A DNA stretch of 64,000 nucleotides from Caprimulgus europaeus (Eukaryota; Chordata; Aves; Caprimulgiformes; Caprimulgidae), in contig OU015524.1 in NCBI GenBank assembly GCA_907165065.1, forward strand, positions 28,752,295 through 28,816,294. Direction: 5' to 3'. The notes below the pieces were generated by a model. It was given only the letters and a program-made list of their open reading frames with translations, ran no database searches and had not been told where the DNA came from. The number at the start of each line of letters is the position of its first letter. Position 1 is the first letter of the stretch. This document shows, one piece after another, positions 46,047 through 55,800 of this stretch. Both the position numbers and the translations under genes were made by a program.

Positions 46047-49000
46047 CACACACATATATGTGTACATACACACACATGTTCTTCAAACATGTATCTGCAT
46101 GGATCAGGTACACAGGTGCCCTGCAGCAAAACCAAGACTCGTTTCTGAAATCTCATGCTGACACTTTTTTTCATCTTGAACTGGTAAAACAGTACTGTTC
46201 AGCTTTCGCCAACAGCTCGCTATCATCGTCTCCTGAAACACCCTTATGTTCTGCTCCAGTAGCTCATCCTGGTATTAGCAAACCCCTAAACTTTCTGAAA
46301 CCTCAAATTGTGAACCCCTTGAAATGGATGCCTCAGTCATCCTATATTTATTCTACATCCTTCCGTTCAGGCAACAGCTGTCTTCAGTTGCTTGGCATCA
46401 CAGAAGTCCATAAGATAATGAGCTCATCCATAGTTTTGGGATCAAATTGATTTGCCAGCATCCAGTGGACAGCCATAGGGAGATGACATTAGGAATACAC
46501 AGATTTCATTAAGTTGAGGCTCCTTTTTTGTTGGTAGTTTTCTCCTTTCTGCTGTGTTTCAGTCCTACTGCAAACCTTTTCTGCTTTATGGAGTCAGTGA
46601 AGGTTACACGGGCCCAGCTCATTCCCATCTCTGAGCTGAGCACAATTACAAAGTTTGGAAAGATTTCAAACACATTTCTACCTCTGCAAGGACATTAATC
46701 TGGGGAACAAAACTTGTCTAAAGGAAAGAAAACTTGTTTGCCTAAAGGGAATCCATATTTTTAAGAAGACATATTTGACAAACTTACCATAGAAGTCAAA
46801 AGGATTTGATTGCTCAGGACAAGAATAGCCGCAGTTGCTAAAAAATTTAATCATTTCCATAGGGTTCCCACAGAAAACCATTTCTCCAAAGCTCATGATA
46901 GCTATTTTGTCAAATAACTGTGGGGAGCAAATTCATATATCAGCAATACATACTGAGAAGGAGCACATTAATTCTTGAGTACAGCTACTGTCTTCATAAT
47001 AAAAATGCTTTGGCAGGGAAAATAGTTTTGACACATTCAAACTTCCTTAGTTCATTTCTGTCAAAGGACGTTTGTCCTTTCTACCGCTCCTCTTGGTGGT
47101 TATGCAAGATGAAACGTTTGTAAGCTCTTAAAACCAGTGGTTCTCAAAACTGTCTGCGACAGCAGCACAGAGAGGTAATCCACAAACAGAAACGTGAACT
47201 GTGGACTTCTGACTTCCCTTCTAATGCACCTTCACTTACTGACTGACCTACTTTGGTGCTCAGTAGCCCCACTCTGTAAAATCCCCAAATTGTTGGGAAG
47301 ATTATCGTGAATTGCTTAAGGACTTCAACAGCACAGCTTTTTGGGTGAACATTTGCCAGGACAGGGCTCCCACCAGCTATGAGCAATCCATATTCCCAAG
47401 GCACCACGACTGCTTTCAGTGCAGAAAACCACCTTAGCTCCCCTCTGGCTTCATGACAATTCAGTCAGCCAGGGAAGAGGTGCCTTGCATTCACATGCTG
47501 GGTGGTGGGTGTGTCAGAGGAGCAAAGTGCGAAATAGCAGTGGGAAGAGAGAAATGCTCTCCCCAGCACAAGCCCTGCAAGGGGCTAGGACAAGACAAGC
47601 CTTGGCAGGGCTGGGGGAAGGAAGAGAGCCTTTGAAGGCAACTATACTGGATCTTGTACTTTTATCCTGAAAAGAACCTAGGTACTAAAGAGCCTGGTAA
47701 AAAAAAAACAAATAGTGAGTAGACATCATTTACCCTGAAGAGTTCTGAGCGAGGCTGATGAATTGTAATAATCACAATCCTGCCTCTGTGTGCAAGCTCT
47801 GAGAGAAGCGAGACAGTCTGGTTTGCAGTCAGGCAGTCCAGCCCTGTTGTTGGTTCATCAAGCAGCATGACCTCTGTGAAATGACAAGGAATGGGATTAA
47901 AACGCAGGTAAATGGGGAGCAAGTGTTATAGCTTCTGCCTTTGAAGCTAATTTGGCAAATGGTATAGAAATTATTTTACGTGTAAGATTCCACATGTAAA
48001 GCAGAGTGGGCATAGATATTGCCATGATGTGATCTTTCAGTTTTTGTTAGCCACAAGGGTTCAGTTTCAGGGACTAGGAAAACAGACATTAAAAACTACA
48101 GCAGGGTCAGAGCATAATAATTTTTTTCTAGATTCAGGTGAAATTTGAAAATTACCAAAATAATTTGATGTATACATCAGCTTCTAAGAACAATAATAAT
48201 AAATTTCAGCATCTGTACAAATGTAAATATAACTGAGAAGAAAATTAACCCTATCCTAGCAAAAACCAGGACACATAATTAGCTAGAACTTGTAATCTGA
48301 CTTAAATCCATATATTCACACAGAATTTGTTATGAACAAATTAAATTATGATAAAATATAGCATATATAATTCAATAGATGAGAGAGAGAGAGGTTTTTT
48401 TACTGCATTTTTTTCATGGTTTATTGCACATGGAAGGGTAACGTTGCAGTCAAATCCATTATTTTTAAATAGATGTGACATAGCACAGAAGAGGGCAGGT
48501 CAACCTTTATCAGCATAAGCAGACCTTTCTCTACAGGTTTATCTACACAGAACTACTATAGTGTTTACTATACAGTTTAGTGAACTTACTGAGCAATAAC
48601 TACCCCCAGTGAACACTTCAGGAGTCACCAGTAGGACACAGTACCTGTGATATACCTCACTTAGCTATTTAAATGTTCTTTCCTGCCTGTTGTGCAGTCC
48701 TAGCAAATCTGCACCTCTACAAGGACTCCAGAATCCAATAAATGCATGCTATACATTTGCTATATAAGATTCTGGCACCTTTAAGAAACTATCTCGAAAC
48801 TGACAAAATTTACAGTGCTGTTTCCCATGGCTAATCATTCTAGTTACTCTGCTTTGACTTTCATTCATCAGATTATTTTTTCTTTACAGTAAATCTACAA
48901 GTACATATAGAAGTGTGGTATTCATCAATATCTGGTTTCTTATCAAGGTCAATGCAACAGGAGGGCTATTATACTCCTGAGCATTTATTTACTCAATTTT

Positions 49001-52000
49001 GTTTATGTCTTTTCCAAATGACCAAGTCTCATGTGTTGACTGCCTTTTTGGCTCTGGAATGCACATGTTGCTCACACATATATGGCTCAATGGCAGCTAC
49101 TCCACTATAAGGCTCAAAGCTTGCATATATACGGCTCTGATGTGCTCAAAAAAAAAAAAAATTCATGTGCCACAACCAACATTTCATACACAGGAAGGTC
49201 GAGCACAGAAAGACTTAAAATGGATAAATGCAAGTCTAAACCTATGCTCAGTCCCTAAGATTTAAAAATTCCCTGTTTTCAAAGATCAACTAATAGATTA
49301 ATGGCAGCCCTGAGTTACTGTTCATCCTTTTCTGTCATTACTAGACTAGCTTTTGCTGAATTACAGAACGTAAATGCTTTTGTATTTTGAAGTGGTTTAT
49401 GGAGGTCCATGGTGGGAGCACAAAGTGACACTGCTTTGCTTTATTTTGAAGATCCACGCAGCGGTACTTACTGGGATCTTGTAATAGCTGGGCTGCAATT
49501 GAAACACGACGCCTCTCACCCCCAGAAATTCCTACAAAAATACGGCTTCCAATTACTTTGTCAGCAATGTGGCTGAGACTCAGCTCAGCCATAACCGCAT
49601 CTACCTGAAATATAATTACAATTTAGAAAGACCAAACACAGTCCAACTCAGATGCCTGTGTGCAAAATGAAACAATGAAAGAAAAAGAAGACATCATTTT
49701 AAGCTATGGCTTTCCCAATATGCTGCTTGCATCCATTTTACTTGGAAGGTATCTGGCCTCTTTTCTATTTGGTTATTTTTAATATATTATTTCAATTATT
49801 ATTTTCCAAATTTTATTTTCATTTATTCTGAAATTAGTAGAATTTTAGCTTCAGTTAGTATTAAGAGATGGAGTTCAGAGGTGGGACTAGAAGTTAACAT
49901 ATGAAGTATCATGTACTGGTCTGGCTTTCAAAATAAGGGAGCAGAAAGGCACATAAATTCTGAGGAAGTATAAAACACTGAGTCAAAGGTAGGTGAAGAG
50001 AGAAGACAGAGTGAGAACCTTTGGTCAGGAATATCTAATCTTTACTTTCAACAGAGACCAAAACAAGTCCTTTAATAGAGGGGAAAACACACTTATTTTA
50101 TCAAGAAAATAGCTTGTGAGGGGCTTATTAGACCAGTGCTTTTCAGAGCTGTTCTGGTTAGTGAGAGACATCCTACAAGAGCCAAAGTCACCTCTGCTGT
50201 CCATGAGACTTGCCAGCACACATGAGCCTGAACACCCCCAGAAAACTGGGTTTCCCAGCTGGGGAAGGGAAGCTGACCTAGATACCAACAGCAGTATCTC
50301 CTGCAGGTTTCAGCAGGAGAGCTTTCTTCCAGCATAATGGTGATTCCCTGGGGGGTCAGCATAAGCCCCTTGCAGAGGTGGGGAGCACCAGAGAGTTTGT
50401 GTCCTACTCCTCAGCAGGAGGATTTCTCCCCACTTGCAGAATGAGGATTACAAAACCTTATAAACATAAAACACAGCCATGGATGGAAAGTGCTGCTGGT
50501 GAAAGCATTACATGACATCATGTCTGCCTTTCTGGTGGAAGAAGATAAAATACAGACCTTCTTTTTGATGAAGTCGCTGGAGCATTTCTGAAGAGTTAGT
50601 AAAGCAGTGTAGGTCAGAGACTCTTGTATGGTGAGGAAGCTTAATAAAGTGTCACTCTGGAAAAAAAAGATGAAGAGGAAGCAATTAGTCCTGTAGTAAT
50701 TAAGATCCTGCCCCTGCTTGCTCAACTTTAATTCATTCATACAATTTATTAACCAATTTGTACCAAATTTACTTGTAAAATTGCAGTCAGATTACATGAC
50801 TCCATTATGCTAGCAACTTTACTTTACATGAGAGGAAGCACAGTGCACATAAATAAACATAGAAATCAACCTGTGGCACATAAGAGAAGCAATCTCTAAA
50901 CTGTTCCTTCTTCAGCTGACGGCCATTCACATACACTTCACCAAAAAAGTTGTCTTTATGTCCCAGTCTTCCTGATATTGCATCCAGAAATGTTGTTTTC
51001 CCAGATCCTTTCCAACAAAAGAAATTAATCATGTGATGAGGCGAATTTTATTAATTCAAGAGTGGTAGCCCTGCTTGATGGAGATGTATGGAAAGAAGAA
51101 AGTGTTTTTTTTTTCTCAATAGCATTAAAATAATAGGTTCTGAAAATGCAGCTAGTTAAAGGGAAGTAAATGGGAAACCTAGAATGTGTGTAAATTAGCA
51201 TTTAATTCATAAAATTTCACACTTCATAGTGAAACATTTTGGTTTAGAAGTTACCTTATCTTTTATTGCAGTTATTATTGTTGGTTAGATGACAGAAGAT
51301 TGAACTCTGAAAAGCAAGCATCCCATTTTTACAAAGCAGGGGTTAAAACCAGCTGCAATTTCATTATTTAAAACACAGACCTCACATTCATACCAGTGTG
51401 GAAGTCACTGGTATTAAGATCTTATTTCTTTTAAAGTACTGGAACAACTTACCAGAATTTCCTAAAATCCCCATAATCTGTCCACTCTCTATGTGAAATG
51501 AAACATCCTTAAGTATTTGCCGGGTCCATTTTTTATGATACAAAGAAACATTCCACCATGGGCCAACATGCTCGCTTGGAAAACAAACATTAAAAAAAAA
51601 ACGAAATACAGAAGATTTAAAAACTTTGCATAAAGCGAATGAGTGGTTTGTAGCTAGCTGCCTATGGATGGGAGCCTGTAGGGACTTTAAAATGTTAAAC
51701 CTTCCCACCTCCCACCCCTAGGCTTTAACCTTTTAACTTAAGTTCAGCATTACCTGGAAGATGAAGCTAAATGAAGCTTAATGAAGGCTAAACAGATTTT
51801 TCAGGATGACTGCTAGGAGGCTTTTGGACTACAACCAAAGGGGGAAACTTAAACTAAGGCTTTATTTGTTGACAGTGTTTGACAGCCATTAATCCACCCG
51901 GCCACCTCCTTAGAGCCTCACGTTACCCTTCTGGCAGCACTAAGAAAGGCAGTGGGAAAGGGCACAATCTTTGGAAATCTCCTCTAAAGCATCTCTCCCT

Positions 52001-52364
52001 TTCAGAGACATGTGAAGAAGAACTGGTGAACTCTCCAGAGGACAGACTGGCTCTGCCTCCCTCAAGCCATGTTCTCTGCCCCTGTGAGAGGTGGCCCAGC
52101 ACCTCAGTGGGTGGCCTGCCAACATCCCTCCTTCTTTACTGGGCTGAAGCCGAACCTCCATCGGTCCCAGCCCCTCTCCCCTTGGTCCCAGGGGCTGGAG
52201 CAGTTCCTGGCAGAGGCTCGCCATGACACCTCCCCAGCCTACCTGACAGCATAGGAGATGCCCCGAACACTGACGCTGTCAGAGGGCTGTGCCGTGGCCT
52301 TGGCCTCGCCTGTCTGCCCACCGCTGCCGCTCCTCTCCAGGGCTGGAGACCCTCTGCCCGACAT
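35219..52364 (-). CDS. ABCG5: ABCG5, sterol half-transporter (sterolin-1), complete
   Basis: ABCG5 pairs with ABCG8 to export plant sterols and cholesterol from enterocytes and hepatocytes. Thirteen minus-strand exons join in frame to 645 residues (mammals about 651). The order is that of the G family, ATPase domain then six membrane helices: Walker A GNSGSGKT (79-86), Q-loop Q127, signature ISGGE (186-190), Walker B VMLLDE (206-211), D-loop to D217, H-loop H243, then membrane helices from about 377. The last luminal loop has N-glycosylation sequons at N577 and N584. The start is the first ATG after an in-frame TAG 12 bases upstream, with A at -3. The signature motif reads SGGE where I recall STGE in human ABCG5. 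Introns hold an LTR piece (41750-42306), a CR1 (38795-39562) and a (GATA)n tract (45993-46046). ABCG8 starts 459 bp away, head to head. Confidence 0.97.
36570..36682 (-). CDS. ABCG5: ABCG5 coding exon 12
   Basis: Residues 543-580: [20 protein letters not shown] and [10 protein letters not shown]. Acceptor tctttaag, donor gtg/gtaagt. Confidence 0.95.
38363..38548 (-). CDS. ABCG5: ABCG5 coding exon 11
   Basis: Residues 481-542 with two membrane segments and [20 protein letters not shown], a recognisable ABCG5 block. Acceptor tgtacag, donor aag/gtaggt. Confidence 0.95.
38795..39562 (-). mobile_element. CR1 LINE, 5'-truncated, minus strand
   Basis: The low-coordinate end has the CR1 tail in reverse (aatcatagaatcatagaat). 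On the minus strand a long open frame (39017-39547) matches the end of CR1 ORF2 with [20 protein letters not shown]. Little decay suggests a fairly young insert. It lies in an ABCG5 intron in the same sense as the gene. Confidence 0.9.
41750..42306 (+). mobile_element. LTR-like endogenous retrovirus remnant, copy 2
   Basis: Same family and strand as 1994-2910. It shares the start tgtgttgggtttg, the block ggctccaaggcgtaaccc, and later gaggtctgtgactccatggg. A middle part of roughly 240 bp is missing or replaced, and similarity stops at ggaaggtgttg, so it lacks the 3' end. It lies in an ABCG5 intron, antisense to the gene, next to exon 10. Confidence 0.6.
42374..42512 (-). CDS. ABCG5: ABCG5 coding exon 10
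   Basis: Residues 435-480: [19 protein letters not shown], then a membrane helix. Acceptor tataccag, donor ctg/gtaagc. The donor lies about 68 bp from an LTR-like insert in the next intron. Confidence 0.96.
43401..43606 (-). CDS. ABCG5: ABCG5 coding exon 9
   Basis: Residues 366-434. It starts [11 protein letters not shown], holds the first membrane helix (about 377-398), and ends GMLNAVAL plus one base. Acceptor attatcag, donor ttt/gtgagt. Confidence 0.95.
43871..44084 (-). CDS. ABCG5: ABCG5 coding exon 8
   Basis: Residues 295-365: [19 protein letters not shown] and the linker to the membrane domain. Acceptor tttacag, donor cg/gtaaga. Confidence 0.95.
45993..46046. repeat. (GATA)n microsatellite
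   Basis: About 13 head-to-tail GATA units, followed by a short CA/TG-rich run (acacacacatatatgtg). It lies in the ABCG5 intron between coding exons 7 and 8. Confidence 0.95.
46788..46917 (-). CDS. ABCG5: ABCG5 coding exon 7
   Basis: Residues 252-294: [19 protein letters not shown], then [11 protein letters not shown]. Acceptor ccccacag, donor atg/gtaagt. Confidence 0.96.
47734..47873 (-). CDS. ABCG5: ABCG5 coding exon 6 (Walker B)
   Basis: Residues 205-251: [18 protein letters not shown] and [11 protein letters not shown], giving Walker B, D-loop and H-loop. Acceptor tttcacag, donor agg/gtaaat. Confidence 0.97.
49472..49604 (-). CDS. ABCG5: ABCG5 coding exon 5 (signature motif)
   Basis: Residues 161-204 with [14 protein letters not shown] and the ABC signature [18 protein letters not shown]. 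The core is SGGE, full consensus. Acceptor atttcag, donor cca/gtaagt. Confidence 0.97.
50558..50656 (-). CDS. ABCG5: ABCG5 coding exon 4
   Basis: Residues 128-160, 33 whole codons, with [18 protein letters not shown]. Acceptor ttttccag, donor aag/gtctgt. Confidence 0.95.
50871..51007 (-). CDS. ABCG5: ABCG5 coding exon 3
   Basis: Residues 82-127. It completes Walker A with SGKTT and includes [19 protein letters not shown], ending on the Q-loop glutamine 127. Acceptor ttggaaag, donor cag/gttgat. Confidence 0.96.
51453..51574 (-). CDS. ABCG5: ABCG5 coding exon 2
   Basis: Residues 41-82. It encodes [19 protein letters not shown] and the first half of Walker A (GNSG). The intron splits Walker A after the first base of the fourth codon, the same place and phase as in ABCG8. 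Confidence 0.96.
52243..52364 (-). CDS. ABCG5: ABCG5 coding exon 1
   Basis: Residues 1-40 plus two bases of codon 41, donor gtcag/gtaggc. The N terminus is rich in Gly, Ser and Ala, then SVRGISYAV matches the family block leading into the ATPase domain. In-frame TAG 12 bases upstream fixes the ATG. Confidence 0.9.
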
Positions 52365-52823
52365 CCTCCAGTGCTAGGGCCCCGCAAGCTCCCTCCCTCA
52401 GGCTGCTGGCCAGGTGCCCACTGCTGCCACCATGCCTCCTCCGACGCTGGGCAGGGGCAGCCCCCCGCTGTCCCTGGGTCAGAGCAGATCGCTGCCCCGG
52501 CGCTCGCCTCCCAGGGAAGTGTCTAAAAGAAAACGGAGGGGGTCTCAGTTCCTTCTTTTCCCTGAGACTGACTGATAGGCGACTAGCTGAAGCCGCTATC
52601 TGATGTACCTTTAGCCCGAGCTGTTACTGTCCCAGAGGAGGGGAATATTTCCCTGCCCACAGGGTCACGCCAGCTGCAGAGACGCAGCACGCCAGGAGAA
52701 ATGGTGCTGCGGTGAAGGCGCCTGGAAAGGGCTGAGCTCAAAACCAAGAGGAGAAGGATTTCCACAGCTTTCAAAGAGACAATAGTCAAACCAGCGCAGG
52801 GAGCGAAACCTTCTGCTGCCAAC
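52365..52823. promoter_or_regulatory. ABCG5/ABCG8 bidirectional promoter
   Basis: The 459 bp between the two start codons must hold both promoters and both 5' UTRs. No TATA box is evident. Two WGATAR sites face each other near the middle, TGATAG at 52573-52578 and CTATCT at 52596-52601. Half-sites GGGTCA occur at 52476-52481 and 52662-52667. Mammalian ABCG5/ABCG8 also share a short promoter reported to use HNF4-alpha, GATA and LRH-1 factors; factor use here is inference. Confidence 0.75.
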
Positions 52824-52895
52824 ATGAAGGAAGTCACTGAAAATGTCTCTCTGGATGGTAGCAGCTGGAGCCAGGAGGCATGCAAGGGCTCGGCG
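52824..52895 (+). CDS. ABCG8: ABCG8 coding exon 1
   Basis: Residues 1-24, [12 protein letters not shown] onward, phase 0 donor gcg/gtgagt. The sequence before exon 2 is poorly conserved in the family, so the start is well placed but less certain than the other exons. Confidence 0.82.
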
Positions 52896-55800
52896 GTGAG
52901 TGAGATCTGTGGGGAGGGACCCAGTGGGCTCGAGCATCACACAGCCATGGTGCTTTCCCGGGAGCTGGGAGAGGGGGTGGCCTCCCATCCACCCGGGCTT
53001 TCTCAGGCAGCGAGCCCTTTCCTCCCCCATCCAGCTCTGAAGCAGGGAGCAGAAAGCATCCTCGCCCCCCACAAGGGCACACTGGGGATGAGGCCAATGC
53101 CATGCAAGCTGCACTCGGATGTCATGGTGGTGGGGCTGAGGGAAGGGGTCTTCAAATATATGGATGGAGCAGATAGTCCCTGAGCAGGGCCTGGAGTGGC
53201 TTTCCCAGGACATGCCTTCGGGCTATAAAATCATCTCCCCACATTTGCTGGGGACCACCTGGGTTTTTTTAAAAAATTAACTGCAACATAAGCCAGAGTA
53301 CAGAGTGTTTTGGTAGCGGGAGGCAGCTTGGAGGGCTTTAAGGTGGCTTTTCAGGCTGCTTGGCATCATGGTCCTTTCCACTGTGTATCTAGACTGAAAA
53401 GATTAATTAGCCTCATTTGCTGTGAGGGTACAAAGTACACACAAAGACTGTGGTCACCATCTGCCAAAGATATCACAGGCATGGATGGGGTGCACCACAC
53501 AGGGAACAGGTACGTTTGCTTTGGCTAGGAAACGAGTCTGACTCGTAGGAAAGGCACAAGGCTCCGTGAGAGATATGGCTGCCTGGAGTAAGAACTACGG
53601 GCGTGCACACAGAATCAAACCCAAAGCCAGAAAGCTATCCCAGCAAAGACTTCTAAATTGCAGCTATGCAAACGGTTGACCAAGCTATGTAGAAGCTGTT
53701 ATTTTAACTCAAATCTCAGAACACCAAGGTTCAGTTGACAAACTGTGAATGTGAAAGACAGGAGAAAAAGAGACTGTACTTGTGGTCACACACCTACTTG
53801 TTCATAAAGCCTCCACGTTAACAAGTCCCTGTGGAATTCAATAACGAGCATAACTTCCAGTGAACCTTAACTTTTAGCTGCCATAACTTATGAATTTCAA
53901 TATGCATCATTTTGATCCTGTAGACTAACACTGGAGAAGCAGTACATTTTTTCCTCAAAAATAGAAATAGTTCCCAATCTCTTTACGGTGGCATGAAATT
54001 TATCTCTGTTTTGAAAGTGAAAAACTGAAAGTTTAAACCATTTAAACTGAAAGTAAATAGAAGAGCATAGCACTGTATGTTTGGCCCTCACACATGCTGC
54101 TAGAACAAAGTACGTTTCACACTGATTAACAGATAACTCGTTTCAACCCTTCAGACTTTTGCACTACAGTAACTCTTCAACAATACTGTTATATGCCATA
54201 AAATACATTTCCTTTTCTATTTTATCTTTTCTGAACTAAAATTTTAACAGGGCTTTAGGTATTGTAATTAACCTAATCACTTTTTCAGACAAAGGCCCAG
54301 GACACTATTTTTTGCTCTGAAGAAGATAACAGCCTGTATTTCACATACAGCGGAAAATCAAACGTTCTCGAGGTCAAAGAACTCAACTACCAGGTAAAAG
54401 TTGCACTTTAAATACTCCCCTTCAGCAGGGAGCATATCCAGCAATACCAATTTCTATGTGCAAGCCACTTTAAAAGCAAACAAGGTTGAAGTTCACAACA
54501 CTGATTCACACAACCATTGCACAGTCAAATACACAGAGGTGTTGTAAGGAGAATCATGCTCTTGGCCACAGTATTGACAGCATGCTAAACTCTCCATTGT
54601 AAATATATCTTTGTCTGTAGGCTCTGTCTTTTCTTCAGTCTTGGGACAAATTATTCCTCTGAGGGCTGGGGCAGAGGGACTTTCTGTTCAGCTGGGGATC
54701 TTGGGAGCCCTTGCTTGAGTATGTGGAAGGGGATAATGAAGGGTACAATCCTCACAAATGTAAGGAGGATTTCAGGGAACCAGTGGAATTTTTCATCTCC
54801 CTTTGTGCCACCATGGCATCTGAAGTAAATTCAGAATTTTAAGTTTTGTGTAATTTCAAATTGTATATAAAATTTTTTAAAAATTAAAATTTACAAAAGC
54901 AACAAGTTACCAAATTTGAATTTAAGGGACTTGTTTCTTTCTTTTTTAGGTTAACATGACATCCCAGATTCCCTGGTATGAAAGCCTAGCACAGATGAAA
55001 ATGCCATGGACCTGGAAATCAGATCCCCATTCTCACATGTCAATAATCCAGAATCTGAATTTAAAAGTTCAAAGTGGCCAGATGCTAGCTATTATAGGAA
55101 GCACTGGTAAGTGCAACCAAATTTTGTGATTTGACCAACTCTCAGATAAAATGTACAAAGACAAAAGCAAATACTCGGCAGTATTTTGAATGTCAAAACC
55201 TAGCTGAGAAACAGCTACAGCAAAGGAGTCACTTAAATTCATTCTTTTAAAACGTATGAGGAAACAAAGAGTGGTAAGGGGTGGGGGGAATTTTAAAATT
55301 TATTTTCATAACCAATTTTGTTATGACTTCTACATTTGCTATTTGTTTCCTAAGGTGTAGTGGGATGTTGTTATAACTGTGGCCTGCAGTCCCAGCTCTG
55401 CTGGACATGAATCAGCTTCATGGCCCAGATTCAAAACAGGCCAGTTGCAGACCTTACCCAGTAACACAGCAGACAAATGAGGCCAGACCCTGTAAAAAAG
55501 ATCACTGGCAGCTTGCATAGCCATAAGCAGCAATTCCCTTCAAATTGAAGCAATTCTAGCATTTGGATTAATTAAGAGAAACTTATGGAGAAGAAAAGAC
55601 ACTTCCTCTTGTGTTTGGTTTTAAAATGGGTCTTTGCTTTCTTTTTTTTTTTTTTCTTTCATTTCTTGGTGGGACTGTTTTAATCCTCTCCAAGGTGAGG
55701 AGAGATAGCCTTTACCCCATGTGGTTAGTTGAGTCTAAGCTTATCTAGGGTTAATACCCTAGATAACCTTACATCAGGTTAGCCCAGTGATTCAGTGAAG

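Noticed and set aside
52476-52490. Possible DR4-type nuclear receptor (LXR) site in the ABCG5/ABCG8 promoter
   Set aside because: The first half-site GGGTCA is good but the second (AGATCG) matches the consensus poorly, so no LXR site is claimed.
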